Positions 16,093-25,600 are shown, counted from the first letter of the stretch. The stretch is 64,000 bases of DNA from Salipaludibacillus neizhouensis (GCF_002886185.1 NZ_KZ614147.1:903187-967186), one strand, 5' to 3'. A program made the numbers and translations. Notes: generated by a model not told the origin, from the sequence alone.

Positions 16093-16260
16093 TGTATCTT
16101 TGTTCAATCAGACATTGAAATACTTATAGCGTTAAGCGATATGGACAGATTTGATTAGGCGATACAGTGAAGGTCTTATAGAGCAAATAAGGAAGGCAAG
16201 AAGGCTCCAATCAAACGCGACTGTATCGTGTATCGTCACCCGATACAACGCGATTTACCA
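16093..16260 (+). pseudogene. Decayed copy of the DUF3967-like HTH gene (internal segment)
   Basis: GTATCTTTGTTCAATCAGAC is identical to the intact gene near 11740-11760. The similarity continues through TACTTATAGCGTTA, GATATGGACAG, TTATAGAGCAA and CTCCAATCAAAC to CCCGATACAACG. Small indels destroy the frame. It covers roughly codons 49-104 of the intact gene. It shows the gene or its segment duplicated and decayed 4 kb away, on the far side of the acidic-protein block. Confidence 0.85.
16231..16245. promoter_or_regulatory. TATCG-N5-CGATA site 6
   Basis: TATCG, spacer TCACC, CGATA inside the decayed gene copy. An extra GTATCG lies 7 bases before. Confidence 0.55.
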
Positions 16261-16336
16261 TACGGATATACGTTTGTGGAATAGAATTTCTCATTTTTCT
16301 AAACTAATTTGGTCGTTTTAGTATATGGCATTATGA

Positions 16337-16362
16337 GAGACGCAGGGACGGTTCTCTGCTTC
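16337..16362 (+). repeat. REP-like unit, copy 4
   Basis: GAGACGCAGGGACGGTTCT followed by CTGCTTC. Apart from this, the decayed gene copy and the hairpin, 15.9-16.53 kb holds nothing recognisable. Confidence 0.8.
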
Positions 16363-16430
16363 AGTTTCACTGCTTGAGTAATAATATTCATTCCGCTTGG
16401 TTTATTGAAAAAACAACAAAATAACAAGTG

Positions 16431-16463
16431 GCGAGGCGTGGAGGATTATCCTTCACGCCTCGC
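16431..16463 (-). terminator. Terminator of the truncated haemoglobin gene
   Basis: GCGAGGCGTG (16431-16440) pairs perfectly with CACGCCTCGC (16454-16463); on the minus strand it is followed by a T-rich tract. The inner stem is again of the GCGTGAAGG type. Confidence 0.75.
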
Positions 16464-16535
16464 GCATTCTTCTGATACTAAAACAAATAGATTTTACCAT
16501 TGAACAAATACAACGAGTGCCAATGATCCTGCCAA

Positions 16536-16934
16536 TTATTCTTCTGTTGTATCCGAACTATTAACCATGATACTGGCTACCTGTATTAACCGATTGTAGA
16601 AAGCCATTCCTGCTGGCGTATCATAGAGACCTATTTCCACAAAAGCACCTTTCATACAATTGAGCCAGCATTCCGCTCTTTTTGGTGTTATTTCAAAGGG
16701 AAGATGTCGGCTTTTCATGGCAGGGGGGCCAAACTCCTGACTGTATAGAGCTGGGCCACCTAAAAATTGAGGCAAAAACATGCGCTGCTTATTTTTAATC
16801 TCTTCGATGTCTCCCTCAAACAAGGGTCTTAGCTCCTCATCTTCATATACGCGAGGATAGAAAGCATCCACAAGCTTATCGATCGTTTCTTGTCCACCAA
16901 TTTCAACATAAAGAGTATTTAAGTTTGACCTCAT
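16536..16934 (-). CDS. Truncated haemoglobin, group II (YjbI/GlbO type)
   Basis: A 132-residue 2-on-2 globin. It begins with TLYVEIGGQETIDKLVDAFYPRVY, the conserved phenylalanine/tyrosine B-helix, then a long loop with FLPQFLGGP and the proximal His region KSRHLPFEITP. A C-terminal helix contains CWLNCMKGAF. These proteins bind O2 or NO and are linked to detoxification or low-oxygen life; B. subtilis YjbI works near the thiol-stress system. I start at ATG 16934 with GGCGGGTGGG upstream; the longer frame from 17039 runs through the promoter and a dispersed repeat and is not real. A perfect Fnr-type box at -41.5 suggests induction when oxygen falls. Confidence 0.88.
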   Translation of the reverse strand: MRSNLNTLYVEIGGQETIDKLVDAFYPRVYEDEELRPLFEGDIEEIKNKQRMFLPQFLGGPALYSQEFGPPAMKSRHLPFEITPKRAECWLNCMKGAFVEIGLYDTPAGMAFYNRLIQVASIMVNSSDTTEE

Positions 16935-16961
16935 TTTCCCACCCGCCTTCATTTTTCTTTC

Positions 16962-17004
16962 ATTATAATAGCAAAACAAAAGGTATGCTGTGACACATGT
17001 CACA
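16962..17004 (-). promoter_or_regulatory. Fnr/Crp-type activator box and -10 of the truncated haemoglobin gene
   Basis: TGTGACACATGTCACA (16989-17004) is a perfect TGTGA-N6-TCACA palindrome, the form of the Bacillus Fnr site. On the minus strand TATAAT lies at 16967-16962, giving an expected transcript start near 16955. The box centre (16996.5) then falls at about -41.5, the standard place for class II activation, and there is no good -35 hexamer. Confidence 0.75.
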
Positions 17005-17010
17005 CCCATT

Positions 17011-17083
17011 GGAAACATAGGGACGGTTCTCTGCTTCATTTTTACTGCGTGTGTATAGAAGCAGGGAACCGTCCCCTTGCTTC
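17011..17083. repeat. Inverted pair of REP-like units (copies 5 and 6)
   Basis: A unit reading ATAGGGACGGTTCTCTGCTT (17011-17037, plus) faces one with GCAGGGAACCGTCCCC (17058-17083, minus), 20 bases apart. The pair can fold into one long hairpin, like REPIN/BIME doublets. Confidence 0.85.
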
Positions 17084-17292
17084 TACGTTCTAAAAAAACG
17101 TCAAGAAATTTTTAGTCCCGCTCTTATTTTGAAGAAAAAGTAAAAATTAGTATAATAGACACATTATGTATGTCGTGAATGATGAACTATCAAACAAATA
17201 AGGGCAAAGTGCCTATGTCACCAACAAATTTTTATAAAATTCAATAGATTTCTTTGAATAAAAAATAACCCAAAATAGTCGGAGGTATAGCT

Positions 17293-17844
17293 ATGAAAGC
17301 TCGGTTTTGTTCTGTATGTGGAAAAGAAAGAGTCGATGATGGTACTTTTTGTTGGTACTGTGGTGATAGATTTGAGGAGGAGACGACGGTAGGTGGAGAA
17401 ACTTCTGCTACCAAGGAAGTACCTGTGAATCATTTTTCTGATCAAGTAAAAGGGGTCTTCTTACAAGCAACAGAGAAAGTGAACAGCATGGTAGGTGAAA
17501 AAGGAAACATAGATTTAAAACTCAGGGATGTTTTTTCTGCTGTGTTAAAAAAGCATTCAAAGGAAGAAGGAGAGGTGCTCTTCATAACAGGAACTTCTTT
17601 AACCACTCCGGATGAGAGTGAAATATCTGCATCATGGCCGAAACCGTGGTTGTTCTCAAGAGTATTTTTAATATTAGCTTCTACATATCTTTTATTGTAC
17701 ATATGCACGTTTACTTTCCAAAATGATAATGCCGTTCCAGGTTTAATGATGATTGGACAACTCAACAGAGTGTTACGGTATATTAGTCCAATTACGACAA
17801 AAAGTGTGCCAACAAAAAATAGAGGTAGAAAGGTGTGGAGGTGA
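17293..17844 (+). pseudogene. Zinc-ribbon membrane protein, apparently truncated (PrsW-like N-terminus)
   Basis: A 183-residue frame with GGAGG before the ATG. It starts with a rubredoxin-like zinc ribbon (FCSVCGKER, then CWYCGDRF), a charged linker, and then the first membrane segment (about 123-142, SRVFLILASTYLLLYICTF) followed by NDNAVPGLMMIG. In Bacillus, zinc-ribbon plus PGLMMIG-type sequence is the N-terminal part of PrsW-family membrane protease-like proteins, which continue for more membrane segments. Here the sequence turns into non-membrane, basic residues (QLNRVLRYISPITTK) and stops, so the gene looks cut at about 17760. The PrsW link rests on this short segment and is tentative. 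Confidence 0.5.
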
Positions 17845-17912
17845 TAATTACTCAACTGAGCCATTTCTGGAATAAAATTTGTCATTACCGAAGGCTTACC
17901 AATTAGCATAGA
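17757..17912 (-). other. Reverse-strand membrane-protein-like fragment
   Basis: Read on the minus strand, this stretch codes for MLIGKPSVMTNFIPEMAQ, then HTFLPLFFVGTLFVVIGLIY, a good membrane helix. It begins just where the forward gene loses its family character, so a recombination may have joined an inverted piece of another gene. The remaining 17.93-18.16 kb is AT-rich and holds no gene I can support. Confidence 0.3.
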
Positions 17913-18163
17913 GTAACAACTCCTCCTATAAATAGTATTATTATTTATATACAAATGGCACTGGTAATAAACCTAATTAATGATATTATTTTGATCTAGC
18001 TATATTTTCATAAGGGACTAATTAATTAATACATAATCCTTTTAAAGTAATATTCCTGAGTATATATTGGAAGTATTCAAAAATGATAGTATATGAAGTA
18101 ACTATTTGTTAGAATAATAAAGTCTTTGAAGGAAATTGTAGATTTGAGAGGAGGACCCGGGAA

Positions 18164-19615
18164 GTGTTATTTAACTCATTTGAATTCATATTTATCTTCT
18201 TACCATTTGTTTTCTTCGTCTACATGTTCCTGAATAAAAGAAAACTTACGATTCTAGCTAAGGTATGGCTGGTGTTAAGTTCCCTCTTTTTTTACAGCTG
18301 GTGGAATGTATTATATTTACCTTTGATACTATCGTCCATGATAATAAACTATTTAATAGGAAAGAAGCTGGGCAAGACCGACAGTCTAAATTCAAGTCGT
18401 AAGCCAATATTAATTATCGGTATTGTGTTAAATGTTGGGTTATTAGGATACTACAAGTATTCAGACTTTTTTATAGAAAATGTAAATTACTTCTTTTCAA
18501 CGAATATACCTTTACTGAATTTGGTGTTGCCTTTAGCGATTAGTTTCTTTACTTTTCAACAAATCTCTTATTTAGTAGATGCATATAGAAACGAAACAAA
18601 AGAATACGATTTTCTAAATTACGCGTTATTTGTGAGTTTTTTCCCACAATTGATCGCTGGTCCTATTGTTCACCATAAAGAAATGATGCCCCAGTTTGAA
18701 AGTAAACGAAATAAATTTATTAATTATAGAAATATTGCACTAGGAATACTAATCTTTTCGATAGGTTTATTTAAAAAGGTTGCAATCGCGGATACTTTTG
18801 CACTTTGGGCAACAGAGGGCTTTGATAATACGGAAGTATTAACTTTCTTTGAAGGATGGATCGTTTCGCTGTCTTATACTTTTCAAATTTATTTTGATTT
18901 TAGTGGATATACAGATATGGCCATAGGTATTGCATTGTTGTTTAATATTTTACTACCAATTAACTTTAATTCTCCATATAAAGCATTAAGTATTCAAGAT
19001 TTCTGGAAACGATGGCATATCACTTTGAGTAGATTTTTAACACATTATATTTACATTCCCCTAGGTGGAAGTCGAAAAGGAAAACGTAGAACTTATATAA
19101 ATATTTTTTTGATATTTCTAATAAGCGGTTTTTGGCATGGGGCAGGATGGACATTTGTTTTTTGGGGATCTTTACACGGAATAGCTATGGTTGTTAACCG
19201 TTACTGGCAAACCCTTAATATAAAAATGAACGTTGTTCTTGCTTGGTTTATTACGTTTAATTTTGTGAATTTAGCATGGGTGCCTTTTAGAGCCGAGACG
19301 TGGGGAGATGCTGTCAAGGTTTGGAGTGGTATGTTTGGCCTAAATGGATTTAACCTCCCTATTATTGGTGTGGTTGATGGAAACCTAAATTTTGTCGTTG
19401 ATTACCTCCTTCAATATGATTTACTCTTTACAAATAATATAGCCGTAGTGTATATTTTCATTTTTGGATTAGTAAGTGTTTTGGTGAAAAACTCAATGGA
19501 GTTCAGCAATACCAACATACTTAATTGGAAGTATGTATCCTTTACAGCTCTTATCTTGACGTATGCCATTTTAAATCTTTCAAAACTAAGTGAATTTTTA
19601 TATTTCAACTTCTAA
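18164..19615 (+). CDS. MBOAT-family O-acyltransferase (AlgI/PatA type)
   Basis: A 483-residue polytopic protein of the membrane-bound O-acyltransferase family. It opens with LLFNSFEFIFIFLPF-type sequence and SSLFFYSWWNVLYLPL, characteristic of AlgI-like members. It has QISYLVDAYR, then DFSGYTDMAIGIALL, and the region with catalytic His, SGFWHGAGWTFVFWGSLHG. These enzymes move acetyl groups across the membrane to an acceptor-specific SGNH partner that acetylates a polysaccharide. GTG 18164 is the start, with GAGAGGAGG about 9 bases before. The partner gene follows after 18 bases. The acceptor polymer is not evident. Confidence 0.9.
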   Translation: MLFNSFEFIFIFLPFVFFVYMFLNKRKLTILAKVWLVLSSLFFYSWWNVLYLPLILSSMIINYLIGKKLGKTDSLNSSRKPILIIGIVLNVGLLGYYKYSDFFIENVNYFFSTNIPLLNLVLPLAISFFTFQQISYLVDAYRNETKEYDFLNYALFVSFFPQLIAGPIVHHKEMMPQFESKRNKFINYRNIALGILIFSIGLFKKVAIADTFALWATEGFDNTEVLTFFEGWIVSLSYTFQIYFDFSGYTDMAIGIALLFNILLPINFNSPYKALSIQDFWKRWHITLSRFLTHYIYIPLGGSRKGKRRTYINIFLIFLISGFWHGAGWTFVFWGSLHGIAMVVNRYWQTLNIKMNVVLAWFITFNFVNLAWVPFRAETWGDAVKVWSGMFGLNGFNLPIIGVVDGNLNFVVDYLLQYDLLFTNNIAVVYIFIFGLVSVLVKNSMEFSNTNILNWKYVSFTALILTYAILNLSKLSEFLYFNF

Positions 19616-19633
19616 TGTCAAGGTGGTTTTATC

Positions 19634-20680
19634 ATGAGAACTAATTATAAAAGGTGGGTTATTGTTACACTTCTGATTCCTTTAGTCATCATTACATGTG
19701 TCGGAGGATTTAATTATTATATTGATCCTCTGTGGACCTTTTCACATGTCAATAAATTAAATACCTCACAAGATAGTTTTAATGAACGGCAGCAAAAAAC
19801 GAATATAGTCACCTATAGAGAATTTGATTATGACACTCTTTTATTAGGAAGTAGTAGAACTACTTATATAAATCAACATGATTTTATGGGTTTAGATACT
19901 TTCAATTATGCGCTTAGTAGTATGTCGATACAGGAATATAACGACTATATAGAATATGCAAAAAAGGAAAATAAAAAAGAATTCGAATATATTTTTATAG
20001 GATTGGACTTCTACGCGACGAATAAGAACAGAGAGATGATTGAAGATCCGCAAATATATATTAATAAAGCGAATGAATTTATGTATAGGTTCAAAAATTT
20101 AATATCAGTAGATTTACTTAAACAGTCAATAGAGAATGCTAAATCTTCCTCCGCTGAAGACCAATATTTTACTCGAAGTTACAATAGGGAAAATGTCGCT
20201 ACTGCAAAAGTTGCAGAAGGGGAAGAAGTAAAAAAAGAAATTGAGAAAACTGTTGAAAGTTATAGAGAAAGTGTGTACGGACCTGGATATGAATACAATG
20301 ACGACATAAAAAAAATCTTCACAGAGCTAAAAGAAAACAATCCTAATACAACTTTTATCGTTTACACGACACCAGTAACGAGCCAATTATTTAATTTGTT
20401 GTACGAAGAGAACAGATTACAAGATTATAATCAGTGGATAAGCGATACAGTAGAGGTCTTTGGCAGTGTATATAACTTTATGTATACTAACTCCATCACT
20501 TCGGATTCCTCAAATTATTATGATGGACATCATTTTTATCCTGATGTCGGGACGTTAATCGCACACAAGATAATCAATCATGAGAACAAAGATATACCTG
20601 AGGACTTTGGGGTTTTGGTAACTGATGATAATCTAAGTGAACATCTTAATTTTGTGGAACGCACTTTGACTGAGCCTTGA
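19634..20680 (+). CDS. SGNH-hydrolase-like partner of the MBOAT acyltransferase (AlgX/AlgJ/DltD-like)
   Basis: A 348-residue protein with one N-terminal membrane anchor (about 8-28) and an extracellular domain. YDTLLLGSSRTTYI (about 75-88) provides the nucleophile Ser block of SGNH enzymes. YYDGHHFYPDVG near the C-terminus supplies the Asp-x2-His pair. It lies 18 bases after the MBOAT gene, the usual pairing in which MBOAT exports acetyl groups and the SGNH protein transfers them to an exopolysaccharide or wall polymer. The low overall similarity typical of this group means the acceptor cannot be named. Confidence 0.75.
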   Translation: MRTNYKRWVIVTLLIPLVIITCVGGFNYYIDPLWTFSHVNKLNTSQDSFNERQQKTNIVTYREFDYDTLLLGSSRTTYINQHDFMGLDTFNYALSSMSIQEYNDYIEYAKKENKKEFEYIFIGLDFYATNKNREMIEDPQIYINKANEFMYRFKNLISVDLLKQSIENAKSSSAEDQYFTRSYNRENVATAKVAEGEEVKKEIEKTVESYRESVYGPGYEYNDDIKKIFTELKENNPNTTFIVYTTPVTSQLFNLLYEENRLQDYNQWISDTVEVFGSVYNFMYTNSITSDSSNYYDGHHFYPDVGTLIAHKIINHENKDIPEDFGVLVTDDNLSEHLNFVERTLTEP

Positions 20681-20973
20681 TGCAAGGGACTTTTTCGAAT
20701 TGAGATCATTTTTGACCTCAGGACGATAGAGGAATTTAAGCAGTTGAAGAAATTAGGAACTCTTTTCATTAGTAACTAATCTATTAATAACACTAAATGC
20801 TAGAAAAATGACACCTATGATGAAAAATGATGTCATATAAGGGAAGTTAAAATAAGTTGAATCCGGGATAAAGTTATTCAATTACATCAAATCCTTTATA
20901 TGGTTATTTAGTTAATTATTATCATAAAGTGTGGAAAATTTCAACGTGATGATCTAATTTATCGAAACGTGGA

Positions 20974-21003
20974 GAAGAGGCAAAGGGACGGTTCTCTGCA
21001 TCC
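20974..21003 (+). repeat. REP-like unit, copy 7
   Basis: GCAAAGGGACGGTTCTCTGC with GAAGAG before and ATCC after. With copy 8 it encloses the terminator at 21105-21151. Confidence 0.7.
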
Positions 21004-21104
21004 TTTTGCCAAGTAGGGTATTGCATAGGTTTAACAGGAATGGCGTGTTGTTCATGAAAAAATATGAAGAACAAACGATTAGTAACCCCACAGCCTAATT
21101 AAAT

Positions 21105-21151
21105 AAAAATGAGCCACCATGAAGGAAAGCACTTCAGAGTGGCTCATTTTT
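21105..21151. terminator. Bidirectional terminator between the SGNH and HupE genes
   Basis: AAAAATGAGCCAC (21105-21117) and GTGGCTCATTTTT (21139-21151) are perfect 13-base complements with A and T tracts outside, so it can act on both converging transcripts. The loop carries ATGAAGG...CACTTCA, related to the GTGAAG hairpin family. Confidence 0.85.
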
Positions 21152-21162
21152 ATCTATTCTTA

Positions 21163-21190
21163 GGAAGCAGAGAACCGTCCCCACGCTTCC
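21163..21190 (-). repeat. REP-like unit, copy 8
   Basis: GGAAGCAGAGAACCGTCCCC then ACGCTTCC, ending just before the HupE stop codon. Confidence 0.8.
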
Positions 21191-21192
21191 GT

Positions 21193-22284
21193 TTAAAAAA
21201 TTCTTTCCATGAACCAATAGATGCCGAAGAGACAAATGATGATCGAGGTGCCGTTAACAATTTGAGGTTGCCACTTGATTTTTTTCAAGTAAGTAACGGC
21301 GGGTAACAAGACTAGTAATACTGCAATTTGTCCAATTTCAACGCCAAGATTAAACGAGAGAAGTGGAACGATAAAATTATCTCCTAATGTACCACTTAAC
21401 ACTTCTGCAAATCCAAACCCATGTACGAGTCCGAAAAGTAACGCGACAACCCAACGCCATTTAACCGACTTGGCGCGAGTATTCTCGACAGCGATATATA
21501 CGATACTCAAGGCGATCAACGGTTCAATAATGCTACTTGAAATCATAATGATTTCTAGGGCAGCGAGAGCTAACGTAATACTATGTCCGACGGTAAAGGC
21601 TGTAATTATTGTTGCGTAATGCTTAAAACTTCCTCTTACCAGAATAAGTGCAAGAATAAAAAGTAGATGGTCGATCCCACCCCATATATGTTTCATTCCT
21701 AAAAGTGTATAATCCCAAAATGTGAGACTTGAGCCAAGGGCACTGGTACCTGCTTCACTTACACTGCCCTCAAAATATCGTGAATCCTCTGTAAAGACCT
21801 GCTCAACTACTTGATCCTCATGCTCAACGGTTAAAAAGTTTTGATGGCCAGGATCGAGCCCATCCAAAAAAATATTGTAATTGATTTCGTAGCTTTCAAC
21901 AGGTCTATCAAACTGAAACTTAAGTTCGATGTGGAACATATCTGTATTAAAACGCTCGGTTAGCTCAATCTCCTGCATACTCCCATTTCCTATCGTACCG
22001 TTATTAGCCAGTGCCAGTTGACTAAAAATAAAGTCTTCGAGTTCTGGTTTGGAAGCATTGATTTCATCAGGGGTCATATGCCCATCTTCGTTACTATCAA
22101 TCAGCAAACCCCCGCCTAGTAAATCTGCTAGCAAATATAGCTCATAGTGAATCGTATCTCCTTCAATAGTAATATCCGAGTAACCCATTGATCCCGTGTG
22201 CGCCAATGTCATTTGAGGTTGTACCAATGTAACTATCACAAAAAAAATGACACAAGTTTTCATAATTAATGTATGTATACGCAT
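21193..22284 (-). CDS. HupE/UreJ_2-family membrane protein with EF-hand
   Basis: A 363-residue protein with a signal peptide (to about residue 30) and an extracellular region holding one EF-hand-like loop (DSNEDGHMTPDE, about 82-93). A C-terminal half of about six or seven membrane segments begins at SLTFWDYTLLGMKHIWGGIDHLLFILAL and includes FTVGHSITLALA and GLVHGFGFAEVL. The His-rich membrane motifs define the HupE/UreJ_2 family, associated with nickel or cobalt uptake, but no hydrogenase or urease is near. The start at 22284 is chosen because AGGAGGGG lies just before it; the longer frame adds 18 residues without support. Confidence 0.82.
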   Translation of the reverse strand: MRIHTLIMKTCVIFFVIVTLVQPQMTLAHTGSMGYSDITIEGDTIHYELYLLADLLGGGLLIDSNEDGHMTPDEINASKPELEDFIFSQLALANNGTIGNGSMQEIELTERFNTDMFHIELKFQFDRPVESYEINYNIFLDGLDPGHQNFLTVEHEDQVVEQVFTEDSRYFEGSVSEAGTSALGSSLTFWDYTLLGMKHIWGGIDHLLFILALILVRGSFKHYATIITAFTVGHSITLALAALEIIMISSSIIEPLIALSIVYIAVENTRAKSVKWRWVVALLFGLVHGFGFAEVLSGTLGDNFIVPLLSFNLGVEIGQIAVLLVLLPAVTYLKKIKWQPQIVNGTSIIICLFGIYWFMERIF

Positions 22285-22612
22285 AAATTGTCCCCTCCTT
22301 ATATAGCGATAAAGTCGATTTGAATGGAACTTTATCATCTAATGCCCTATTGTAACGATTCAATGTTAATGAATTGTGTGTCGATTGTTAAGAAATACTG
22401 CGAATTGTGAACTTTCGGAATGGCTAATAAAACGAAAAATAGTTCAAAGCCTTATTCTGACTACCTATTTAAAGGAAAAACTTGAATATCGCTCCCAACT
22501 CATTACAAATAAACTTTATATTCATTTACATTGTCTTTAAACTTTCTTATTAACCTTTGTATAGAATTGTAGAAGATTGCAGAAGAAAAAGTTATTTGGG
22601 AGGGGAAAAAGC

Positions 22613-25600
22613 ATGTACAGGATGAAGAAAAGAATAAACAAGATGCTTGTGGTTTTCTGTGTGTTCTTGGTAATGTTTTCGAATATGAGTCTTGCTTTTC
22701 ACACAAAACCTGTTTTCGCAGAAGGTAACAATACTGCTTCAACGGATCAAGAACTACCAATACTAATCACAGAACTATTAGCAAACGGATCCGGTGGTGG
22801 AACCGATAATTATGAATTTTTCGAGTTGTACAACACAACAGGAGAAACTATCTCATTAAATAACTATTCACTTTTCTATGATTATACCGACAGTGAAAAA
22901 GAAGTAGTCTTTCAAATTCCAGACACCTCGATTGATGCAAAGGAAACGCTCGTTTTTTGGTTCAATCATGACGATCGTAGTTTAGAAGAATTCAATCAGA
23001 ATTTTGACACGGAATTGACCAGGGATCAAATGGTTCCGCTTACTGATATATTTCCGAAGATTGATGAGGATGGAAACCCCTCTAAATCAATCATCTTGAA
23101 AGATCAAGCTGGAAATGAAGTTGTTTCAGCAATCTGTTCAGAGGAAGACAAGGATACGCTCGTTACTAAAATTCAATACCAATATCCAGTATCAGGGACA
23201 GAGATGGACAACCTAGAAAAACTGTCGGAGCCGACTCCTGGATCAGTCGAAGAAGTACAAATTAAAAACCAAACAAAGCCTAGTGAAGGGGGAAACCAGC
23301 TAGGCGAAATAAAAGAAGAAGTAACAGATGAGCAAAAGCAAGAAGAAGTAAAAGAAGAGGAATCAGCAGAACAAAAGCAAGAAGAAGTAAAAGAAGAGGA
23401 ATCAGCAGAGCAAGAGCAAGAAGAAGTAAAAGAAGAGGAATCAGCAGAACAAGAGCAAGAAGAAGTAAAAGAAGAGGAATCAGCAGAACAAGAGCAAGAA
23501 GAAGTAAAAGAAGAGGAATCAGCAGAGCAAGAGCAAGAAGAAGTAAAAGAAGAAGAATCAGCAGAGCAAGAGGAAGAAGAAGTGAGTGTATCAGCAGTAG
23601 AGCAAACAGTGAGTGAACTTCCGTTACTCATTACGGAATTATCTCCAAACTCAGCAAGTGGTGGAACCGATTATTATGAGTTTTTCGAGCTTTATAATAA
23701 TACAGATCAATCTCTATCGTTATTAAACTATTCATTTATATACCATTATACATCTTCTGGAACTGAACTTCCTTTTCAGATTCCAGCAACAACGATTCAT
23801 TCAAAAGAAACCATAGTTTTTTGGTTCAATGTTGGAGATCTGACGTTAGACGAGTTTAATCAAAATCACGGTACTGAATTAACCAGTGATCAAGTGGTTG
23901 AATTTACAGACGTATTCCCTGGATTTGCAAATGGTGGGGACCGTGCATTAGTACTTAAAGACAAGGAAGAAAAGGAAATAGTTTCAGCTAGCTACTTAGG
24001 AGAAGATAATGATAACACTGGAGCTGGTATCCACTATATGTTCCCGGAGTCAGGAACTTCAATGGACAAGTATGAAAGCTTGGCAGCATCTACTCCAGGA
24101 GAAGTGAAACAAGCTCAAGTACCAAGCGAGCAAGTATCCTTACCTGAAACACCGGAAGATACCGAAGCACCAGTAATTACACATGAACCGGTAACAAAAG
24201 GCACTGCCTTTGAATCTATTTCGATTGAAGCGACCATTACGGATAATGTTGCTGTGCCGATAGCAACGCTTTCGTACAGGATAGAAGGAATGGATCAAAA
24301 AACAATACCGATGAAGCGTTCAGAAGATTCCTCTTTGTATACAGCGGAAATACCTGGTTTAGATGTGGAATCAAACGTGTTTTATATGATCGAAGCGACA
24401 GATGGATTTACTGTAAGCAATACGGAGGAGTATGAAATTTCCGTGGAAACTGTGGAAGACATTGACTATAACAGCGTGCCACAGTTTCTTGTTACAGAGA
24501 TTGTACCTGATTCCACAAACGTGGGGACAGCTGATGGATTTGAGTTTGTTGAAATCTATAACAATACAAACAAAGATATCAATTTTAATGACTATAAACT
24601 TTCGTATAGATATGGATCAGATCCTAATACGGATATCGTTTGGCCGTCTGTTCCAGAAGAGGTTGTCATTCCTTCAAAGGAGACGCTCGTTTTCTGGATC
24701 ATTAACGATCAAAATGGGGATCAAACCGTAGCGGACTTCAACAAAAATTATGGAACGAGTTTAATCAAAGATCAAGAAATTGTTCGCGTGCACAGTGCTG
24801 GTATGGCAAATGGAGCAATGAGGGGACTTCTTGTTGCAACAAATGCTAAAAAACAAATAGGGGTTTCCTATTACAATGATAACCCGAGTGAAGATGATAC
24901 CAAGGCAAATAAAGGAATCCTTTATAAGTACCCGGTGGATGGTTCGACGCAATCAACAAAGATAAGTGCCGGTATTGAGGATGCTACACCAGGAATTGTC
25001 GAATCGTTTCAGGTACCTAATCAAGCTGTTGAGCTTGGAGAGGATAACGAAAACCCAACGATTACCGATTTAACAGAGCAAACGGAAGTTAGCGAAACGG
25101 AAGATATTCATATTAAAGCGGAAGCAAACGATGATAAAGAGGTTATATCCGTTCGTTTGTTTACTAAATTAAATATAGAAACAGCATTTTCCGAAAATAT
25201 ATTGGATAAAAATAAGGAAACGGACATCTTCGAATATACCATTCCTTCCCCAGATATTATCGGTAAAGAATTCATAGAGTATTACTATCTTGTGTCTGAT
25301 GGTGTAAATGAAGTGAAAAGTGACGTGAAACGGATAGAGATTACTAGTTTCTACGATAGATCGGACCTTCGTCTTAATGTAATAGAGGGTGAGGTTTTAA
25401 GCGGAGAAAAAACGCTGAAGGGAACATCAAAATCCGGTTCTTCAGACGATGTCAATTTATTCATTGATCAAACCGAAGTAACGGAAGATCTCTATCAATC
25501 ACTTGAATATGATGCCTATTTTGCTTATGAAGTAAGCGGAATAAATGCGCTGTTCCAAAACGGAGTAACTATGGACGAAGATATTTTACACGTGTTTGAT

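Noticed and set aside
16935-17039. N-terminal extension of the truncated haemoglobin
   Set aside because: It would translate the promoter, Fnr-type box and an REP-like unit; family members begin near ATG 16934.
23173-23631. Minus-strand Ser/Cys-rich open frame
   Set aside because: Antisense shadow of the 39-base acidic repeat in the giant surface protein.
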